DNA from: Symbiodinium kawagutii
Lineage: Eukaryota > Sar > Dinophyceae > Suessiales > Symbiodiniaceae
Direction: 5' to 3'
Assembly: GCA_009767595.1 (NCBI GenBank)
Contig: VSDK01012623.1
Span: 302,748-366,747, forward strand
DNA length: 64,000 nt
Shown: positions 19,878 through 30,130 of the stretch, one piece after another
Position numbering within the stretch: position 1 is the first letter of the stretch
Layout: each line of letters begins with the position of its first letter
Made by a program: the position numbers and the translations under genes
The notes under the pieces: model-generated
The model's database searches: none
Told to the model about the DNA's origin: nothing
What the model saw: only the letters and a program-made list of their open reading frames with translations

Positions 19878-21108
19878 AAAATCCATTGGCTCTGGGACCT
19901 GGGACGGCTTTTTGGGGCTAGTTAATTTTTGAAGGGTGGAAAATCAAAAAAAAACTTTTCGCGGCCTGAAAAGTTTTTTTTTGATTTTCTGGTGGTTGGG
20001 GGCTCAACTCCCCCCAGGTACCCTGAGGCCTGCCTGTGTTGTTTAAGCCTTATTTCATGCTCGAGGGCTTGCCAGGTGCAAAATCCATTGGTTCTGGGAC
20101 CTGGGACGGCTTTTTGGGGCTAGTTAATTTTTGAAGGGTGGAAAATCAAAAGAAAACTTTTCGCGGCCTGAAAAGTTTTTTTTTGATTTTCTGGCGGTTG
20201 GGGGCTCAACTCCCCCCAGGTACCCTGAGGCCTGCCTGTGTTGTTTAAGCCTTATTTCATGCTCGAGGGCTTGCCAGGTGCAAAATCCATTGGTTCTGGG
20301 ACCTGGGACGGCTTTTTGGGGCTAGTTAATTTTTGAAGGGTGGAAAATCAAAAAAAAACTTTTCGCGGCCTGAAAAGTTTTTTTTGGTTTTCTGGTGGTT
20401 GGGGGCTCAACTCCCCCCAGGTAACCTGAGGCCTGCCTGCGTTGTTTAAGCCTGATTTCATGCTCGAGGGCTTGCCAGGTGCAAAATCCACGGGTTCTGG
20501 GACCTGGGACGGCTTCTTGGGGCTAGTTAATTTTTGAAGGGTGGAAAATCAAAAAAAAACTTTTCGCGGCCTGAAAAGTTTTTTTTTGATTTTCTGGTGG
20601 TTGGGGGCTCAACTCCCCCCAGGTACCCTGAGGCCTGCCTGTGTTGTTTAAGCCTTATTTCATGCTCGAGGGCTTGCCAGGTGCAAAATCCATTGGTTCT
20701 GGGACCTGGGACGGCTTTTTGGGGCTAGTTAATTTTTGAAGGGTGGAAAATCAAAAAAAAACTTTTCGCGGCCTGAATTTTTTTTTTTGATTTTCTGGTG
20801 GTTGGGGGCTCAACTCCCCCCAGGTACCCTGAGGCCTGCCTGCGTTGTTTAAGCCTTATTTCATGCTCGAGGGCTTGCCAGGTGCAAAATCCATTGGTTC
20901 TGGGACCTGGGACGGCTTTTTGGGGCTAGTTAATTTTTGAAGGGTGGAAAATCAAAAAAAAACTTTTCGCGGCCTGAAAAGTTTTTTTTTGATTTTCTGG
21001 TGGTTGGGGGCTCAACTCCCCCCAGGTACCCTGAGGCCTGCCTGTGTTGTTTAAGCCTTATTTCATGCTCGAGGGCTTGCCAGGTGCAAAATCCACGGGT
21101 TCTGGGAC
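19878..21108. repeat. Six tandem 202-bp satellite units, each with a hairpin
   Basis: Units start with AAAATCCA at 19878, 20080, 20282, 20483, 20685 and 20886, with a truncated seventh at 21088. Each carries a 21-bp inverted repeat (A-rich arm AAAATCAAAAAAAAACTTTT, 7-base loop GCGGCCT, T-rich arm) plus a second small palindrome around GGGGGCTCAACTCCCCCC. Copies are nearly identical; the hairpin arms vary most (copy 2 left arm, copies 3 and 5 right arm). Short open frames of 64 codons recur in each unit but are a by-product of the repeat. Confidence 0.92.
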
Positions 21109-21159
21109 CAACTGCACCGCCAGTAATAACTAGACCATTGTTTTTAAGAATTTAATCCC

Positions 21160-21260
21160 CGAAATGAGGGTCCCTCAAATTCTTCATTGAGCAGGGGGAA
21201 GATGCATACACACATATAAGTTCGGAAACATATCGAGCCCCTCAAATTCTTGTACAATAG
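21160..21260. repeat. GGGTCCCTCA-type repeats right of the satellite
   Basis: GAGGGTCCCTCAAATTCTT at about 21167 and GCCCCTCAAATTCTTG at about 21238 mirror the repeats on the left side, suggesting that the tandem array expanded inside an older repeat. Confidence 0.55.
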
Positions 21261-21375
21261 ATTCTTTTACAGTATATGGACTGTATGTTGTTTCAGATTT
21301 GCTCCATCGAACAGTGGAAATGAATAGATAGAAATAATCAACATTAGTTTAGACATAATTTTTGACTTTGAAGAC

Positions 21376-21698
21376 ATGACATTCAAAATCATCCAAGTCA
21401 GATTGGAAGACGATAGAGCTCCCTGCCCCACGCAACAATTCTCCTTAAAGATCCTCAAAGGCAACGCTTCCATGGCAGATGTTAGATTCAAGATGGTGAC
21501 GAAAAGGATGACATGACCTATGAACGGCTGCGCCAGGGAAGGGGCCCCCGGATCGATGTGCACTGCGAAGACTTGAAAGATGTTGGCATTTTGAAGGCGT
21601 CGTTCATGGCAAGGGTGGGGGCACCATCCACCAACGATGCGGCGATGGGTCAAGGCTTGGATCAACCAACTTTCCTGGCAGATAGTCACCAAAAATGA
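21376..21698 (+). CDS. Coding-like segment in two frames, unknown
   Basis: From ATG 21376 one frame reads 45 codons, including LEDDRAPCPTQQFSLKILKG, to a stop at 21514. An overlapping frame continues from about 21486 to 21698 with DDMTYERLRQGRGPRIDVHC and ILKASFMARVG. A small intron, a frameshift or a decayed gene would all fit. No domain is recognised. The opposite strand is also open for 146 codons here but has unlikely composition. Confidence 0.25.
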
Positions 21699-21707
21699 TA
21701 GGAACAA

Positions 21708-21780
21708 CAGTGGTTAATGATGGGGGAAGCCAGAGAACAGGGTGTTGACCCAGAACCATTTTTGAATAAGCATCCATGAT
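21708..21780. repeat. Family D repeat, partial
   Basis: GGTTAATGATGGGGGAA... GGGTGTTGACCCAGAACC matches the right half of the family D elements at 33931-34045 and 53217-53332. Confidence 0.55.
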
Positions 21781-22701
21781 ATTCCATGATTCTCCATGTT
21801 TTTGAGGAGACTCCAGGAATCAGCAAGAGTCACCCTGCCTTTTCGGGAACTTCAACAGTTTGTTTTGAATTAGAGTAATCCGCTATTATTGTTGGTGACT
21901 ATCAACTGAATTATAATCCCCTTAGTGGATTACTAACAGGTAATAATAAACTACAACTACAACTGGTGACTATCAACTACAACTAAACATTCAGGTGACC
22001 TTAGGTAGGTCACTGAATTCGAGTGCCCTTTCAGAAAATCCCGGGAGTCATCGTTCTTCACCGACTGTGTGGACTGCGCAAGGGCAAAAGCTGGGAGCCC
22101 TGTGTTGTGGCGCACCCCAGACCATAACTATTAGAATAAGTAAATGGTATTGAAATAAGTGATTTTCTAGAAATAAGTAATAGTATAACTATATAGAAGC
22201 AATTTAGAATAAGTATATAAAGAAAAGATAGAGTAATATGAATATTGCCTTCAATCCGACCCTGGTGGCCTTTGCTCACCCTTAGCCCAGCTAACCTCCT
22301 TGAGAAGGCCATGGAAAAAATATATAGAACAATACCAAATATAGATAGAATATACCATATATTGCGATAAGTATATGTAAAATAGTACCAATATACATGA
22401 TTATGCCATTAAGAGAAGTATCCGTAGAGCTCGTATCATTGTCGCTAATGTTACTTCCCCAAGACAGCCGCAAGGTGAGGAAATGTGACGGATTTGGATG
22501 GGGGCATGTGACAATATTTCGAAATATTTTGTGGAGGGCTATTTTCTTAGAGCCAAAAAAAACAAAAGAAAAATCCGAACCCATATATTGTATTATTAAG
22601 ATTTTATGTGTTTCTTTATTTTTGACGTATGTATTTTTCATACAATCATATAGATACGCATTTTTATTTTACTTGTTTATTATCCAAATTGTACATAGTC
22701 T
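21781..22701. other. Spacer, AT-rich, no gene seen
   Basis: AT-rich sequence with imperfect repeats of ACTATCAACTACAACT near 21890-21990. No exon supported. Confidence 0.4.
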
Positions 22702-22795
22702 GGCTGTTTGTTGGGAGGGAGCCAAGGAGCCAAAGGTATCCTTATGGCCCTTTAAAGGGGGAGCGATTTGGAGCTAGCAGTTTTCTAACCCAATG
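22702..22795. repeat. Family C repeat
   Basis: GTTGGGAGGGAGCCAAGGAG... CCCTTTAAAGGGGGAGCGA... CTAACCCAATG. Same ends and central TTTAAAGG as copies at 29428, 32844 and 58110. Confidence 0.6.
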
Positions 22796-23705
22796 CTAGT
22801 GACATTCTATGGCCAGAAGATCCTGCAGAACTTGTTGAGCCGATGAAACTGCTGATATTTTGTAGCAGCCGATTGGGGAATTGCGGCCTCCAGCAGCTGG
22901 TGATGGCACGGCATTTCGCCGCTGGCATATGACATTAGCTTAGCCCATGAAGCAGCATGCTTTCAAAATGATCACTCGAGTGCTTGTAAGAGCGGTGATG
23001 GGAGATGCCAGCGATCGCCAACTGACATCCATTGCATCCACAATTCAACACTGGTTTGTGGCGTGAGCCGCGTTTCAATCCTTCCATCCCTACCTATATA
23101 AAGATCAAGCGACGAATGCGATTGAAACATTGCGACGAAATGCGATTCAAACATTGCCGTGATGTTTTTCGGGGTTCAAACTGCCAATCATCAAAGACAA
23201 CTTCATTAGTATTTGTCATAGAGCTCTTCGATCTCTTAGGATCGACTAACTTCTAGGTTTCTTTCTTTACTTTTGGATATGTTTGAAAAAGATAATATCA
23301 GATTATACTTTGTCTACATCCTTCTGAGCTTGTTATCTTCTTGTGTTTGCCTTTACTGCCTTTTCTCATCCTGTGCCAATCCTTATTCTTTGCTCATTCT
23401 TGTGTCATTTATGATTACCATTTATGACTTACAATTTTCTTTCGATTATTTGTCATTTGTCTTATTTGTTTCTTTTAATATGTTTAATTATTTGGCATTT
23501 ATTTTATTTGCTCATCCTTTTGTCTCTCAATCGTTTTTCCATCTCTCAATTGGCAACGCAGCGTAGCGCGGCAGTTCCCAAAAAGCACTCGGGTTGCGCT
23601 GGTCCCGCGCCGCGGCCTTTTGGGAAACTGCCAGGGAAACGTTTGGATCGGTCCAAAAAGATCCCACTGGCCATGGCCAAGCGTGGTATCTATGTGCATT
23701 CACTA
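22796..23705. other. Spacer, no gene seen
   Basis: Mixed sequence. A T-rich low-complexity block lies at about 23260-23560 (CTTATTTGTTTCTTTTAAT-like). Positions 23090-23160 contain a near-duplication of CGAATGCGATTGAAACATTG. Confidence 0.35.
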
Positions 23706-23790
23706 CTGGCTGGTGGTTTTTAACATTTCCCTGGTTTTTATAAATTGTTAGTTTGTGGAGTGTTATTTTCGTAGGGGTTCCACCAACCAG
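23706..23790. repeat. Family B MITE
   Basis: Ends CTGGCTGGTGGTTTT and GGTTCCACCAACCAG form the family's terminal inverted repeat. 85 bp. Confidence 0.6.
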
Positions 23791-24312
23791 GTTACTTTTA
23801 AAGCGAAATGGCATCCGTTAATTGGTTTTCAAAAAGAACATTCTCAGATTACGTCACTGGGGCTACGCATCAGCCTGTGTCAGGCGGTGCCTTTGGTGAT
23901 GGAACACGAGGCTACGCATCGGAACTTCCCAGCAGGGAAACAACGACTCAACTCATCGACACAGACTCGAGGCCCAGCTGCAGAGCATCACGGGGCATTC
24001 CGTAGCTCAGCTCCAGACTTCAAACAGACGTGAACTGTTGCAATGCGCATCAAGTGATGTCAAGGGTTCTTTTCTTTGGATAGGATGAGTTTGATATGAT
24101 TTCATCTCATGTTTTATTATTTGCATGCTGGTTTGAGTTGGTATGTATTATGTTATTTTTTCACAGTTCCTGTACCTACCGAATCCAGCCAAGTTTCCAG
24201 GAGAGTTTGATCGTTTTGTCTAGTTTGGTTTTGTGTGTCGCAAGGCCATGCGCTTGCTCCCGGACATCATGCAACGGCTGATGCACTTCTTCGCCCTCCT
24301 TGTTGCTGGAAA

Positions 24313-24389
24313 CTTACAAGAAAGTGGTCAGGATGAGAAGAGGCCAGTGGTCCATTGTCTTCTTCTCATTCTGACCACTTTCTTGTAAG
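24313..24389. repeat. 29-bp inverted repeat, 19-base loop
   Basis: Positions 24313-24341 (starting CTTACAAGAAAGTGGTCAGG) are the reverse complement of 24361-24389 with one mismatch. The minus strand contains CTTGTAAGTTTCC at its left border, a possible splice donor for the adjacent minus-strand exon. Confidence 0.85.
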
Positions 24390-24570
24390 TCCTTGAGCTC
24401 TTTGCTTTGGGAGATCTCAAGCTCTTTACTTCGTCAAGATCTCCAGAGTGAAACCTGGCAGTTGGCTTCACCTTCTTGTCTTCGGTCTTCGTCTGCACCA
24501 AATTTTTGCAGATGAGGATGGTCTGCTCAATCAAGGCGATCTCCTTCTCAGTGGGCTCTGGGTCTTTTCA
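24362..24570 (-). CDS. Candidate minus-strand exon, Lys/Glu-rich
   Basis: The minus strand encodes EKEIALIEQTILICKNLVQ followed by TEDKKVKPTARFHSGDLDEV and a basic stretch running into the inverted repeat at 24313-24389. Composition is that of a charged helical protein and better than any plus-strand frame. No start, stop or family can be assigned. Confidence 0.3.
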
Positions 24571-25433
24571 AAGCCCGAAACAGAGGTGATGCGGTGCGCT
24601 TCAGCAGTTTGGCTGTTTGACCTGGTGTGCCTCCAAACAGCTCAACAGATCTCGATTTTCTGAAATCAAACACTTCAGACCTTTTCATCAGTTCTTTGCC
24701 ACCTCTTGGTGCTTTCCAGGAATGATTCGGGATACCTATAAGTAAAAATTATGCTTTCGAGCGCTCGCATCAATAGTTTTTGTTGCGTAGGACCGATTTG
24801 GGAAAAGAACCACAGGAACAAGTGACAAGCCACAGATGGACAATTCCAAGCCGGAAGGGTTCAGAAGGAATTTCCCTGTCACCACTTCTCGGATTTGCCG
24901 CTGGAGGTTATGGTAAGCAGCATGAAAACTCACGGGTCCTGAAAAATTACATGTCAGATCCGAGGGGCCCCAGGAGAAACTCCCCAGTTCGATTCGCGAA
25001 CCGTCGATGCTGTGCCTGGAGACACCGCGGCTTCAACAGCGCTGCGCTAACGGAAAGAGCGAGCGAAAGAACTTGATGCTGAAGCTGCAGCACGGAGAGC
25101 AGTCATTGTTTACATTATTGGTGCTGTAACCAACGACGTTGAAGGAAGCACACTCAAATTTCGAATGTTTTTTTCTCTATATAATCCATACTGTTGGGCT
25201 GCCCTACATTGAGATATCCAATAAGAGACCCCCATGGAATTCTTTGATCATCTACTCACCGACTCATGATCCGAACGCAGCTACAGCCGTCCCCATCCTT
25301 GACCAGGTCAGAGGGAGATGGGTCACGACCTTTGCCAGAAGCCTCAGCTTGACCTACCGATACCTTCCCTCGGCTGATCGTGGATGACTATGGCTGACCA
25401 TGGATGACCATGGATGACTACATGTCTCTGCAT
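24571..25433. other. Spacer, no firm gene
   Basis: Open stretches at 24780-25076 and 25200-25387 have mixed composition but no motif or reliable splice site, and are not called as genes. A GGATGACTATGGCTGACCA-type duplication lies at 25376-25425. Confidence 0.35.
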
Positions 25434-25538
25434 GGTGGTTTCTCAAGTCCGTTTGGGGTACCCCCAGTTATCATCCCATATGAATCAGTAATAAACCAAG
25501 CATAACTTTGGAGGTTTCCTATGGCTTGAGAAACCACC
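25434..25538. repeat. Family A MITE, best terminal repeats
   Basis: GGTGGTTTCTCAAG at the left is the exact reverse complement of CTTGAGAAACCACC at the right. 105 bp, with a GGGGTACCCCC core. No clear target duplication. Confidence 0.75.
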
Positions 25539-26397
25539 ACCGTGTCCATGGATCAATTTCTCAGGATCAAAAATTCCACCCTGGAGGACAATCCCCTTGA
25601 TTTTTGCATGTTGCAGGCAATCTTTTTGGGCTGCAGCTCACCATAACAAAATAGGGAGCCCCAAAAATGGCTGGTCTATTACGAATCAATGATTACTGTT
25701 TGATGATTCGTACGAACTATAAATGTTAAAAGAGAGGTTGAGTTCCTTGAGTTGTCTCCCCCTCCCTCACCGGATGGTGACAGAGGAGGCTTTTACTGCT
25801 CGCTCCCATGGGCAGACAAAAAAAACACCATATGGACCAAACAGTCAAACTATTGGGCTCCGTAAACTGCCATGAAGCCAAAAGACGTGATAGGTTTGGA
25901 TCAACTGTTTCGTAGTGTTTTTCTCAAGGCTCACATGATCCATGTGGGGCATATGTGAACGCTTATGAACATAGATGAGCCAACGTTCCAGATACCCAAT
26001 TATATTCATGCGTATGCGCATGAATATACACATGTAACACATATTTCAAGCTAAAGGTAAAGAGACATGTATGCACCTCGCCGTTCAACGTTGAAACTGC
26101 CATCAGGGAGGTTGTGGCTTGCAATGGCAACCTCCTTGTGGCCCGAACTGCTCAAACCAGATGACCGCGTTTGCTCGACTGCGGTAAGGCCTTTTCAACG
26201 GTGATGCATCATGTGATCCCTTTGATTTTCAGAACTTTGCCTTTGCTTCTCAATGAAGCCTTGCCATCGGCGGCTGCCCTTGTGCGAAGAGGGCGCTCCT
26301 ATGTTGTGAGTGGTGGGAATCTCGGGCGATTTTCATGTCCTTCAAGTAGCCACCGAAATTGGATCAGATGTTGTAGCTTGGACCTCTTTGACACCAG
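25539..26397. other. Spacer, no firm gene
   Basis: No exon supported before 26398. An open segment after TTTTCAG at 26231 (TLPLLLNEALPSAAALVRRG) might be coding. Confidence 0.35.
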
Positions 26398-26577
26398 AAG
26401 CAATACCACTTGTTGGAAGGCGAAGGCGCGCACACTATCGGGGCAATATGTGCAGCAGACGTGGCCTTTCTAATAGCAGTTGACTCGACAGTTGCTATGC
26501 ATAAAACGAACCCCGTTTTGGAACCCACTGAAGGATACCAAGTGGAGCTATCACCCAGATCACCCAGCCACCCGTGA
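26398..26577 (+). CDS. Candidate terminal exon, unknown protein
   Basis: After GACACCAG at 26390-26397 the frame reads 59 codons to TGA at 26575-26577, including EGEGAHTIGAICAADVAFL and AVDSTVAMHKTNPVLEPTEG. Codon use is consistent with coding sequence. It ends 130 bp before the sulfotransferase exon on the same strand. The family is not recognised. Confidence 0.35.
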   Translation, partial: KQYHLLEGEGAHTIGAICAADVAFLIAVDSTVAMHKTNPVLEPTEGYQVELSPRSPSHP

Positions 26578-26706
26578 AGACAGGGAGGCAAACCATAAAG
26601 GGTTCAGGCTTGGTTTAGGGCCGGTGTTTCATGTGGCTGGCAGTGAAAGTCAGTGACTGTGCTTGTATGTTTTGATTGTTGTTGCTGCTTTGTCGCTCCT
26701 TGGCAG

Positions 26707-27723
26707 GGCTTCGAACTGTGGCAAGGACGGGTTTGTTGCACCATGCATCATGGCTTGGCACTGCTGAAGACGAAGTGGATGAGAAATTTCACGGATTACC
26801 CCATGGGCACCAGAGCAAAGTCTCCAGTGGCTTTCGAAGGGGTCAGAGACGTTTCCCATGACTTGCTGTTTTTTGTTCATCACAAAACCGGCACCATGCT
26901 GATGCATGATTTCGTACGAACATTGGCCAGATTTCTCGGAAAGCGTGAGGTGAGGCTGTCAGAGGTATGGGAGTCTGGTCGGCCTGAGACATTCATGAGC
27001 TTCACGGAGAAGGAGGGACAGGACTCAGATGATGAAGATGAGGCAGAGTTCAATGCAACGAACCTGACAGATCGGAAAAATGTAAATGTGGGTCGTTTGG
27101 GATTCTTTGACAATCACGGCTTGAGCAGATCCATTCATGCTTATTTTTTGCAACCACTCGTGATTCACTTGGTACGACGTCCAAGCAAGATTGTCATATC
27201 CGCGTACAAATATCACTTGAAAGGTGCAGAGACTTGGCTCTTGAGAAATAATCCTCCAGATTGCAACCAGTGTGATCACTTCGCATGGGAACAGATCTTC
27301 AGTCGCTGTAGCTTTGCTTGCAGCTACTTGGAAGCTCTGAGTGCAGCTTCAGTTGCCGAGGGCTTGCAGATGGAAGGGCTACGAAGTCGATGGCAGATAT
27401 TGAGGATGATGGAAGATGTGCATCGTTGGCAGGATGAAGACTATGTTTTGCAGCTTTGTTTGGATGACTTCCATCAGGCATTTACCCAAACTGTGCTATG
27501 CGTTTTTCACTTTGCCCTGCAAGTTCCTGTGGGCTCCACTTTGCCAGTGGATCCAGCTCCACTGTTGAAAGCTGCCGAGAAGCATTCAGCTGCCCAACTC
27601 CAGCGATGCCACAAGGGAAATTGCACCTGGCAAGAAATGCAGTCTCTGAGGCGCAATGCCAACCTGGGGCAAAGATATGCAAAGCATCCCTTGATGATAG
27701 TGACTTGCCACCAGCCAATTTAA
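26707..27723 (+). CDS. Sulfotransferase-like protein
   Basis: A frame of about 339 codons following a pyrimidine tract and TGGCAG acceptor at 26701-26706; the first Met is at 26743. LLFFVHHKTGTMLMHDF (about 26863-26913) matches the 5'-phosphosulfate-binding loop of sulfotransferases (PKxGT type). HLVRRPSKIVISAYKYH (about 27166-27216) matches the 3'-phosphate-binding R-x(7)-S motif. An acidic loop (QDSDDEDEAEF) separates them. These enzymes move sulfate from PAPS to sugars or small molecules. No signal peptide or membrane anchor is visible in this exon. The end (TAA 27721) may be real, or the protein may continue in another frame after about 27690. Exons upstream were not identified. Confidence 0.65.
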   Translation, partial: GFELWQGRVCCTMHHGLALLKTKWMRNFTDYPMGTRAKSPVAFEGVRDVSHDLLFFVHHKTGTMLMHDFVRTLARFLGKREVRLSEVWESGRPETFMSFTEKEGQDSDDEDEAEFNATNLTDRKNVNVGRLGFFDNHGLSRSIHAYFLQPLVIHLVRRPSKIVISAYKYHLKGAETWLLRNNPPDCNQCDHFAWEQIFSRCSFACSYLEALSAASVAEGLQMEGLRSRWQILRMMEDVHRWQDEDYVLQLCLDDFHQAFTQTVLCVFHFALQVPVGSTLPVDPAPLLKAAEKHSAAQLQRCHKGNCTWQEMQSLRRNANLGQRYAKHPLMIVTCHQPI

Positions 27724-28102
27724 GGATGGATAGCACTGGTGAATGCTGGGGATTTAATGACTTGATAGTGGTGAACCACAGTCGATAATGGTCCAAGAAT
27801 GGTCGATGAGTCACTTGATGGCCAAATGATGGTTGACAATGGTTGGGGATGCTAAGTTACATTCGACACGTGAGGTTTGGCTCTTCAAAACTAGTTCTTA
27901 CAGATGCGCAGGCGCATGAACTGAGCTGCAGCAGAAGTTGGGTTCCGTTTCTTGTGAGCTACCCTCTGGTAAACTAACATGGCAATGGAAAATCCACCAT
28001 TTATTGGTGTTTTCCCAGGGTTTCATTATAATTAGAATATGGTCAAAATCCATTGCCTGGTTAGTTTACCGGAGGGTAGACATTTCTAACTCTTGGCTTT
28101 CA
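27724..28102. other. Spacer with a short inverted pair
   Basis: GAGCTACCCTCTGGTAAACTAAC at 27955-27977 is answered by GTTAGTTTACCGGAGGGTAGAC near 28060-28081, an imperfect inverted repeat of about 20 bp that could mark another small MITE of about 120 bp. No exon seen. Confidence 0.5.
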
Positions 28103-28265
28103 GTAGATATGGCTGGGTCGTGACCTTAGCTTATTGGCGCGGCGATAGGCACATGGCCAGCAGCTCCGATCGAAAGCAGCTGTCCGAGAAGTTGAAGGAG
28201 TTGAGTTATTCGATCGACCAATGGACGCGACAATTGTACCATGCAGATCGGTTGTTGGAGAGATT
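28103..28265 (+). CDS. Candidate exon, helical protein, unknown
   Basis: After TTGGCTTTCAG (28093-28103) the frame includes MASSSDRKQLSEKLKELSYS and IDQWTRQLYHADRLLERLIL, a charged helical pattern. The frame stays open to 28339, but the last part is less protein-like. No family recognised. Confidence 0.3.
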
Positions 28266-28405
28266 GATTCTTGACATTTTTAGGCGCATTTTTTCAGTAT
28301 GGACTGTTGGAAAAGTGTTTTCCGTGCGTTTCTTAGGATAGGTTCTTGGTTTTGGGCTGATCTGGACACAGGATTTTGACACGGGCTGATTTCCCGGCCA
28401 CTTGC

Positions 28406-28517
28406 CGGTTTCTCAAAATTCGGGCTCCCCCAGTTACACATCATCCTCCGTATCTACCATTGGTAATAATGAACCCCAACCGTAGCTTCGGGGTACCTTT
28501 ATGACTTAAGAAACCCC
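28406..28517. repeat. Family A MITE, diverged
   Basis: Ends CCGGTTTCTCAA and TTAAGAAACCCC, with CGGGCTCCCCCAG and GGGGTACC core segments. 112 bp. Confidence 0.6.
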
Positions 28518-29427
28518 ATATTTTGTTGTTATACCCTATTACCAGCCATTGACTAGCTAAATAACCGAATGAACAACCATAATTAATTATCTTGTTATTA
28601 TACCCTTCCTAATTACCTATTTGTTGGCTGGTGAAGATGGTGAATATTGACCCCGTGATGGCTTGAGAATCTCTGAGCCAAGCGCCGAGCCAAGCTCCGA
28701 GGATGGCCAGCTCTAAAAACCCCGCGCTCTTTGGCTGTCCTGAACGACCGCAGCTGAGCACAACCTGATGCAGCTGAGACCATGACCCAAGGGATGTCAC
28801 TGGCAGCCGACGAGACGTCAGAGGTCACAAAGGTAGCCTTTGTCCATGCACTGGGGGAGTAATCAGGATGGTTGGTTGATTTTGGGTACTTTATGTCGGG
28901 ATCCTGTTGGTCTACTGCCTTTGAAATCCCTGTTGTCCTTTGGATCCAATCTTATTCTAAGCTCTTGCCTGGCCGGTAGCTGCAGTGGATTGGCAGCAAG
29001 TGCGCGTTACAATGATCCACAGCCGTGTGCAATTGACGTTTTGAACATACGCCCTAGGGAAAAAAAACTTCAATGCAATTACATATCCAGTTGCTCACAA
29101 TTTGCATTTAGCACATGCCCCATGTGCTGCAAGCTGTCGCTTATCTCAAGGGAACAAAATTGGTGAAGCGATGAAGGCACAGATCAACAGGCGCAGAAAC
29201 CCTACGACCCCTGGACCCAAAATCCTCCCTCACTGGGGCCTGCAGCTTGTTCCCCCAAACATGGGATCTGAAAAAAGCAAAATGCCATCCTTGGATTCTT
29301 GCAGTGTTTTTTGGGGTGGGGATGCGATGACCCAGCTGTGGTGGCCATGCTGTACTCAAGAGCGAAGGGCAATGGTCAAGGACTACCATTCCACCTCCAG
29401 GATCAACCTTCCATTCAAACTGGCGGG
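28518..29427. other. Spacer, no gene seen
   Basis: No exon with splice support. Several short open stretches lack motifs. Confidence 0.35.
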
Positions 29428-29520
29428 TGGTTGGGAGGGAGCGAGGCCAGGAGCCAGGGGTACTTTTGTAGCCTTTAAAGGGATAGCGAGGCCTTGAGCC
29501 GCTAGGAGTGCCCTAACCAC
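29428..29520. repeat. Family C repeat
   Basis: GGTTGGGAGGGAGCGAGGCCAG... GCCTTTAAAGGGATAGCGAGG... GGAGTGCCCTAACC. Well-preserved copy. Confidence 0.65.
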
Positions 29521-29667
29521 GTCATTTGAATAACTCTAAATCTACAGCCTGGGGTCATTGCTGCAGCGATGTTTTTTCGTGAAGTGATTGATGGACATCG
29601 CTGTTCACCAAGGCCCACAGTGAAGGAATCCGACCCTTTGACGTCCGGAAACCTGACAAATTCATTC

Positions 29668-29764
29668 GGTGGTTTCTCAAAATAGCCAAGAATGCTTGGT
29701 TTATTTGTATAAATGGTTGATGAAGAGTGATAACTGGGGTGCCCCTATGACTTGAGAAACCACC
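29668..29764. repeat. Family A MITE
   Basis: GGTGGTTTCTCAA at the left is the exact reverse complement of TTGAGAAACCACC at the right. 97 bp, containing GGGGTGCCCC. Confidence 0.75.
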
Positions 29765-29965
29765 ATATGAAATCTCTGTAGCTTTCAGACTGACAGGTCT
29801 AAGCCCAGCTGGAAATTCGCCGACCCGAGGCCTCCACACAAAGAGGATCCATTGATGTCGATGACCCCAGATACCATGGGTATCCATAGGTCAGGTTTTG
29901 AGAGGTGATGCATGATGGCAGATCACTGTGGGTCACAGTATTGTCACATTGTCACCCTATTTCAA

Positions 29966-30130
29966 GGCCTCCCAAGCCTTCAACAACGGAAGATGTTGCT
30001 GAGGTTAAGCATGAGCTCTTCAGCAGGGAGCAAGAATTTGTACCCTGGCCGCAGCCGGATCCGAACAACGATCCGAACGGAGATCCAAGCGACTCATCTT
30101 CAATCCTGAAGCTGCAATCACTTTTAGCGA
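29966..30130 (+). CDS. Candidate exon, acidic, unknown
   Basis: After CTATTTCAAG the frame reads PPKPSTTEDVAEVKHELFSR and then QEFVPWPQPDPNNDPNGDPS, followed by a helical stretch. It looks like a linker plus helix of a larger protein. No donor is certain and the family is unknown. Confidence 0.3.

Noticed and set aside
19878-21108. CRISPR array
   Set aside because: The repeats are 202 bp, directly adjacent without unique spacers, and the setting is a eukaryotic nuclear genome.
19929-21155. Repeated 64-codon open frames in tandem
   Set aside because: Each is the same slice of the 202-bp satellite unit, reading through A- and T-tracts of the hairpin; no sign of coding constraint.
21267-21707. 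Minus-strand open frame of 146 codons
   Set aside because: Composition is unusual and the plus strand over the same bases is more protein-like; no motif.
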